Assembly: GCA_949280095.1 (NCBI GenBank)
Contig: CASDHD010000014.1
Span: 1 to 16,920, forward strand
Origin: an uncultured Bacilli bacterium
GTDB taxonomy: Bacteria > Bacillota_I > Bacilli_A > RF39 > UBA660
Length of the DNA: 16,920 nucleotides
Direction: 5' to 3'
Positions 13,468-16,920 of this stretch are shown in pieces. Within the stretch, counting starts at the first letter, position 1. Each line of letters begins with the position of its first letter. A program made the translations under genes and the position numbers. Under the pieces are notes generated by a model that made no database searches, was not told the origin of the DNA, and was given only the letters and a program-made list of their open reading frames with translations.

Positions 13468-14319
13468 TTGAACAATAAATTAGAAACAATATCAAATCTA
13501 TTTGAAGATAAAGAAATAAGAAGTATTTGGGATAGTGAAAAAGAAGATTATTATTTTAGTGTAGTTGATGTTATTAGTGTTTTAACAGAGAGTAAAGATC
13601 CATCTCATTATTGGAGAACGCTAAAATCAAGAATGATTCAAGAAGGAAATGAAACCGTCACAAAATGTGACACTTTAAAATTAAGGGCAAAAGATGGAAA
13701 AATGCGTTATACTGATATGCTAGATACAAAAAATATATTTAGATTAATTGAATCTATACCTAGTCCAAAAGCAGAACCTTTTAAAATGTGGCTTGCAAAT
13801 CTTGGAAGTGAAAGAATTGATGAAGTATTTGACCCTGAAATAGCAATAAATCGAGCTATAAATTACTATCGTAGTAAATGATATAATGATGAATGGATCA
13901 AGGCTAGACTAACAGGAATTGTAGATAGATTTAACTTACAGACATTTGGAAAGAAGGCGGCATAACCAAACCAATAGAATATGCATTACTTACAAAATAA
14001 AGGCTGGTCTGGAATGAAAGCAAGTGAGTATAAAGCATATAAAGGAATAAGAAAAGAATCACTACGAGACAATATGACTGATATAGAAGTTGCACTAACT
14101 AATATTGGTGAAATTGCTGCTCGTGATATCGCAACTTCTGAACATCCACAGGGTTTAAGGGAAAATATGAATGTTGCAAAACGAGGCGGAAAAGTTGCAA
14201 ATGATGCAAGGCTTTCTTATGAAAAAGAGACAAAAAAATCTGCAATTTCTAAAGATAATGCGTTGAATTATCAATATATTGATGAGCAACAAAAAATAGA
14301 AAGTACACTTAATGAGTAA
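13468..14319 (+). pseudogene. Broken BRO-N/DinD-like gene (antirepressor-like DNA-binding protein)
   Basis: The TTG start at 13468 has AGAAGGTG upstream. The first 137 codons encode a BRO-N domain (IRSIWDSEKEDYYFSVVDVISVLTE ... HYWRTLKSRM ... FKMWLANLGSE). After a TGA at 13879-13881, where I would expect a glycine codon, the homologous reading continues in the same frame (YNDEWIKARLTGIVDRF). It moves to another frame near 13940 (DIWKEGGITKPIEYALLT) and returns to the first near 14000 (KGWSGMKASEYKAYKGIRKE). It ends with a DinD-like tail (IGEIAARDIATSEHPQGL ... KRGGKVANDARLSYEKETKKSAI). One nonsense and two frame changes in about 280 codons make a pseudogene. DinD-type proteins are SOS- or phage-associated. 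The intact 3' half may be a hint of recent decay. Confidence 0.8.
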
Positions 14320-14342
14320 ATAAAAAAATTAATATTGCACAT

Positions 14343-14371
14343 TTAACAATAATTATGATTAACTATATAAT
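14343..14371 (+). promoter_or_regulatory. Promoter of the DUF6870-GNAT pair
   Basis: TTAACA (14343-14348), a 17-base spacer and a perfect TATAAT (14366-14371). Transcription would start near 14378, almost at the GGAG ribosome binding site, giving a very short leader before the ATG at 14391. Confidence 0.6.
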
Positions 14372-14390
14372 CAAGTTGGAGTGCGATTTT

Positions 14391-14666
14391 ATGAATAAAT
14401 ACAATATCGAAGAATTAAGAGAAAAATTAGAACGTTGTAGAAATGTAAATCTCGATGATGTGAAATTAGAAGATATAGATGAAATAAGTTCTATAAAAAT
14501 AGACAGAAGAAAACCCAGTGAAGAAAGAATATTAGATTTTATTATGAAAACAAAAAATCCTTATATATTTAAGATAAAAGGAAAATTAGTTAGAATGAGA
14601 TTCTCTGATACAGATAAAACTGCAGACGATTGTCTTACTAATGTATTGAAAAATTTATATAGATAA
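14391..14666 (+). CDS. DUF6870-like small protein
   Basis: The 91-residue product reads MNKYNIEELREKLERC, then VKLEDIDEISSIKIDRRKPSEERILDFIMKTKNPYIFKIKG and VRMRFSDTDKTADDCLTNVLKN. The pattern xxIDxxxPxxERILDFIxxxKNPYxFKxG followed by VxxxFSDTxxT is what I remember for DUF6870, a family common in mobile elements of Bacillota. The assignment is from memory and its function is unknown. An upstream in-frame ATG at 14355 would add 12 residues but lies inside the promoter; GGAG at 14378-14381 supports 14391. The following GNAT gene is 19 bases downstream and probably co-transcribed. No membrane segment is present. Confidence 0.7.
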   Translation: MNKYNIEELREKLERCRNVNLDDVKLEDIDEISSIKIDRRKPSEERILDFIMKTKNPYIFKIKGKLVRMRFSDTDKTADDCLTNVLKNLYR

Positions 14667-14685
14667 AAAAGGAGTAGTGAGGAAT

Positions 14686-15210
14686 ATGTTAAGTCCTAAA
14701 ATAGAGACAGAGAGGTTAATTCTAAGAAGATATAACGAAAGTGATATTGATGCTTTTTATGAAATATTACATGATGATAGATTGCATACTTATATCCCGT
14801 TTCCTAATTTAACAAAAGTTGAGGAACTTGAATATATTAGAAATTGCATGAGTGAAGTAGAAGAATCTAAATATGAAAGATGGTCAATTGTTTTAAAAGA
14901 GAATAATATAACAATTGGAAATATTTCAGTAAATACAGTAAATAAAAAACATAATTATTGTAATGTTGGATATGTTGTTAGATATGATTATTGGGGCAAT
15001 GGATATGCTAGCGAAGCATTAAAAGCGGTATCTGATTATTTACTTGATAGTGGTTATTATTTGGTAGAATGTTCTTGTAATGAATTAAATAAACAATCAT
15101 CTAGAGTAATGGAAAAAGTGGGTTTTATTAAAGATGGCTATATTGCAAATAGAAGATTAAATAAAGATGGAACATATTCTGGAGTTGAGTATTATAGTAA
15201 AACAAAATAA
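14686..15210 (+). CDS. GNAT acetyltransferase, RimJ/RimL type
   Basis: The 174-residue product begins MLSPKIETERLILRRYNESD, the standard RimJ/RimL-type opening. It carries GNISVNTVNKKHNYCNVGYVV and the acetyl-CoA loop YWGNGYASEALKAV, then a conserved tail (VECSCNELNKQSSRVMEKVGF ... GTYSGVEYYSKTK). Family members acetylate N-termini of ribosomal proteins or small amines and antibiotics; the substrate here is unknown. A GTG at 14677 is also in frame but only two bases from AAGGAG, so the ATG at 14686 is preferred. It is intact and sits between the DUF6870-like gene and repeat copy B. Confidence 0.88.
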   Translation: MLSPKIETERLILRRYNESDIDAFYEILHDDRLHTYIPFPNLTKVEELEYIRNCMSEVEESKYERWSIVLKENNITIGNISVNTVNKKHNYCNVGYVVRYDYWGNGYASEALKAVSDYLLDSGYYLVECSCNELNKQSSRVMEKVGFIKDGYIANRRLNKDGTYSGVEYYSKTK

Positions 15211-15225
15211 AAGGAAGTGATAAAG

Positions 15226-15279
15226 ATGGAAAATAATCGACAAAACGGGGCAAATATTAACTGGTTGATTACGATTTAA
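15226..15279 (+). CDS. Tiny repeat-borne ORF (17 codons), doubtful
   Basis: AAGGAAGTGA precedes an ATG that opens MENNRQNGANINWLITI and then stops. A near-identical 17-codon ORF with the same ribosome binding site starts at 16782, and a 16-codon version without one occurs at 13312. It may be the truncated start of a larger gene that was broken when the repeat formed, or a real micropeptide. Most of it lies in the left part of the repeat. Confidence 0.3.
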   Translation: MENNRQNGANINWLITI

Positions 15280-15351
15280 TTAAGAACACTCTTAATCCCT
15301 TATAAATAAAGGAAATTATCCGATTTGGATCTTGCATATTTTCATTAAAAA
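15235..15351 (+). repeat. Dispersed repeat copy B, left part
   Basis: This aligns base for base with 13318-13434 (nine differences in 117), and its first 55 bases with 16791-16845. The 252-base gap between the GNAT and RhuM genes is almost wholly repeat-derived. It holds the tiny ORF, this left part, an AT-rich link (15352-15384) and the right part (15385-15458). A weak promoter-like pair, TTGCAT (15332-15337) and TTAAAA (15355-15360) with TG in front, lies inside. Confidence 0.85.
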
Positions 15352-15384
15352 TGGTTAAAAACACTAAAAAATTATAAAAATATA

Positions 15385-15458
15385 GTAATTTTGGCACTAT
15401 TTATAATAAGAATTAGAAAGGTGATTACGACATTTAAGAACATAAGAAAGAGGTGAAT
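15385..15458 (+). repeat. Dispersed repeat copy B, right part (leader of the RhuM gene)
   Basis: These 74 bases match 16847-16920 with eight differences and no gaps. They contain TATAAT (15402-15407) and end in the GAGGTGA ribosome binding site of the RhuM gene. The string TTTAAGAACA in this part nearly repeats ATTAAGAACA at the left part's core. Confidence 0.85.
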
Positions 15459-15462
15459 ATAA

Positions 15463-16203
15463 ATGAAAAATGATTTACAAATAACTACTCATGATTTTTT
15501 AATTTATCGTGATGATAATAACGATATAAAAGTAAATGTATTATTAATTAATAATGATATTTGGTTAACACAAAACCTAATTGCTGAACTATTTGGAGTA
15601 GGAAGAAGTACAATAACAGAACATATTAATAATATATTAAATAGTGGTGAACTTAAGGAAGGAACTTCTGTCGGAATTTCCGACGAAAGTACAGGCGGGA
15701 GAAAATCCAAAATATACAATTTAGATATGATTATTGCAGTAGGGTATCGTGTTAATTCTAAAAAAGCAACACAATTTAGGATATGGGCAACAAAAGTTTT
15801 AAAAGAATACTTAATTACTGGTGTTGTTATGGATGATGAGAGATTAAAAAATCCAAATTATATTTTTGGGGAAGATTATTTTGAAAGAACATTAGAAAGA
15901 ATTAGAAATATCAGGTCCAGTGAAAGAAGATTCTATCAAAAGATAACTGATATATATTCATCCTGTAGTATCGATTATGATAAAGATTCTGAAATCACTA
16001 AAACTTTTTTTAAAACTGTGCAGAACAAACTTCATTACTCTGTAACTGGTAATACCGCTGCGGAGATTATTTATAATAGAGTCGATTCAGAAAAAGATAA
16101 TATGGGTTTAACGAATTGGACTGGATCTCCAAATGGCCCTATTTATAAATATGATGTTGATATTGCTAAAAATTATTTAACAGAATTAGTAAAAATTAAA
16201 TAA
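15463..16203 (+). CDS. RhuM family protein, C-terminally shortened
   Basis: The 246-residue product begins with the RhuM N-terminus: FLIYRDDNNDIKVNVLLINNDIWLTQNLIAELFGVGRSTITEHINNIL, a predicted helix-turn-helix region. It continues YNLDMIIAVGYRVNSKKATQFRIWATKVLKEYLITG and AAEIIYNRVDSEKDNMGLTNW. Full-length RhuM proteins are roughly 330 residues and continue after KNYLxExEI with a further helical domain. Here the protein ends KNYLTELVKIK, so about 80-90 residues are missing. RhuM was named as a putative virulence protein in Salmonella; in practice the family is scattered in mobile and defence-rich regions and its activity is unknown. GAGGTGA from the repeat gives the ribosome binding site. 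A GNAT gene starts 15 bases downstream. Confidence 0.88.
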   Translation: MKNDLQITTHDFLIYRDDNNDIKVNVLLINNDIWLTQNLIAELFGVGRSTITEHINNILNSGELKEGTSVGISDESTGGRKSKIYNLDMIIAVGYRVNSKKATQFRIWATKVLKEYLITGVVMDDERLKNPNYIFGEDYFERTLERIRNIRSSERRFYQKITDIYSSCSIDYDKDSEITKTFFKTVQNKLHYSVTGNTAAEIIYNRVDSEKDNMGLTNWTGSPNGPIYKYDVDIAKNYLTELVKIK

Positions 16204-16217
16204 AAGGAGATGAATAA

Positions 16218-16766
16218 ATGAACTATGAAATAAAAAAATTTACTATTACTAAGTATCAAGATATCAAAAAAATATATTTAAATTGTTTTGATAAAGAAAA
16301 TAGATTTTCCATAATGATTTTATTAGTAAATATAATTTTTAAAAGAGCTAATATGTATATGTTATTAATTAAAAACGAAGTTGTGGCATTTATATATTTG
16401 ATTAATGATAATAGTCAAAAATTTATTTTGTATTTAGCAGTAAAAGAAAAATATAGAAATAAAGGAATAGGCACTTATTTATTGAAATGGTATTTAAGTA
16501 ATAACAAGGATAATGAAATATATTTAAATATAGATGAGATAAACGAAAAATATGATGATTGTATAATTAGAAAAAAAAGATTAGATTTTTATATAAGGAA
16601 TAATTTTTATAATACTAATTATTTAAGTGTGAATGGGTGCTCTATAGGACACATTTTATCAAATAAACAGAAATTTAATGTTGAAAAATATAAATTATTT
16701 GATAAAAAAATATCTAGATGGTTCTTATGTAAAAACGATGAAATAAAAAAGTTATGTAATAAATAA
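16218..16766 (+). CDS. GNAT family N-acetyltransferase
   Basis: The 182-residue product has the GNAT core in its middle: LLIKNEVVAFIYLI, then the strand and acetyl-CoA loop FILYLAVKEKYRNKGIGTYLLKWYL (KNKGIG type). The later NEIYLNIDEINEKYDD ... RRLDFYIRNNFYNTN-like stretch resembles GNATs that begin with a RimI-like fold and end with an extra domain. It is very AT-rich and Lys/Asn/Ile-rich, more so than the other two acetyltransferases here. AAAGGAGATGA lies upstream, 15 bases after the RhuM stop, so the pair is probably one transcript. The substrate is unknown. Repeat copy C follows directly. Confidence 0.85.
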   Translation: MNYEIKKFTITKYQDIKKIYLNCFDKENRFSIMILLVNIIFKRANMYMLLIKNEVVAFIYLINDNSQKFILYLAVKEKYRNKGIGTYLLKWYLSNNKDNEIYLNIDEINEKYDDCIIRKKRLDFYIRNNFYNTNYLSVNGCSIGHILSNKQKFNVEKYKLFDKKISRWFLCKNDEIKKLCNK

Positions 16767-16781
16767 AGGAAGTGAAAAAAT

Positions 16782-16835
16782 ATGGAAAATAATCGACAAA
16801 ATCCAATAAATATAAACTGGTTGATTATAATTTAA
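16782..16835 (+). CDS. Tiny repeat-borne ORF (17 codons), doubtful
   Basis: AAAGGAAGTGA precedes MENNRQNPININWLIII, the partner of the ORF at 15226. Beyond the stop, a second frame through the same repeat reads KYKLVDYNLIKNT and continues into VILALFIIGIR before TAG, so an ancestral gene may have been split by a frameshift. Confidence 0.3.
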   Translation: MENNRQNPININWLIII

Positions 16836-16845
16836 TTAAGAACAC
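16791..16845 (+). repeat. Dispersed repeat copy C, left core
   Basis: These 55 bases match the start of copies A (13318-13372) and B (15235-15289). Relative to B, 95 bases (15290-15384) are missing, and the sequence continues after one base into the right part. Confidence 0.85.
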
Positions 16846-16846
16846 C

Positions 16847-16920
16847 GTAATTTTGGCATTATTTATAATAGGAATTAGATAGGTGATTACGAACTTTAAG
16901 AACATAGAAAAGAGGCGAAT
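16847..16920 (+). repeat. Dispersed repeat copy C, right part, running to the window end
   Basis: This matches 15385-15458 over all 74 bases with eight differences. In copy B this stretch is the leader and ribosome binding site of the RhuM gene, so another gene probably starts just beyond the window. Confidence 0.8.

Noticed and set aside
13879..13881. TGA read as tryptophan (Mycoplasma-type code) to join the BRO gene
   Set aside because: TGA ends clear genes elsewhere (2857, 3282, 10530), tryptophans are TGG, homology expects glycine here, and two frameshifts would remain.
15668..15682. Perfect inverted repeat GTCGGAA-T-TTCCGAC inside the RhuM gene
   Set aside because: It lies in well-conserved coding sequence (SVGISDE) with no promoter or T run nearby, so it is probably a coding coincidence.
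16791..16890. Repeat frame KYKLVDYNLIKNT as the start of a Tn916-type helix-turn-helix protein
   Set aside because: Only a short N-terminal resemblance can be seen, and no conserved continuation (such as the GDxEA block) follows.
13318..16920. CRISPR array or insertion sequence as explanation of the three repeats
   Set aside because: The intervals are 1.5-1.9 kb and contain different genes, no cas genes or transposase are present, and no terminal inverted repeats are visible.

Overview
The window is an AT-rich stretch of a low-GC Gram-positive (Bacillota) chromosome. The evidence is strong AGGAGG-type ribosome binding sites, the rimM-trmD-rplS block, a LemA/DUF2207 pair, sigma-A promoters and a Bacillota-type L19 leader. 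TGA is used as a stop (for example at the transporter gene and at rimM), so this is not the Mycoplasma code. An uncultured gut lineage of class Bacilli is plausible, but the sequence alone does not prove it.

Bases 1-4396 form a secretion and surface region. It holds the C-terminal part of a prepilin-like surface protein, then a terminator, then a locus made of a C39-peptidase ABC transporter, a small single-pass membrane protein and two tiny genes that were easy to miss (3291-3428 and 3438-3593). Both tiny genes encode peptides with textbook double-glycine leaders, and both cores carry a GxxxG motif. Together they look like an unmodified two-peptide bacteriocin or signalling system matured by its own transporter. 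A second prepilin-like gene follows from its own strong promoter.

Bases 4389-12687 are housekeeping. A DUF368/PopT-type membrane protein is read leftwards, from a promoter that overlaps almost exactly with the rightward promoter of a lemA-DUF2207-serine hydrolase operon. After a terminator come a YgjP-like metallopeptidase, a TrmH/SpoU RNA methyltransferase, an unknown 87-residue protein, rimM, trmD and an unknown 149-residue protein. rplS has its own strong promoter, leader hairpin and terminator, and signal peptidase I follows.

Bases 12691-16920 look like accessory DNA. They contain an intact GNAT acetyltransferase, a GNAT fragment, a broken BRO-N/DinD-like gene, a DUF6870-like protein, a GNAT, a C-terminally shortened RhuM protein and another GNAT. 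Three same-direction copies of a repeat lie in this region, each directly downstream of a GNAT gene or fragment. They divide it into two modules (BRO-DUF6870-GNAT and RhuM-GNAT), and a third module probably begins past the window edge. This suggests duplication or cassette-like exchange between repeats.
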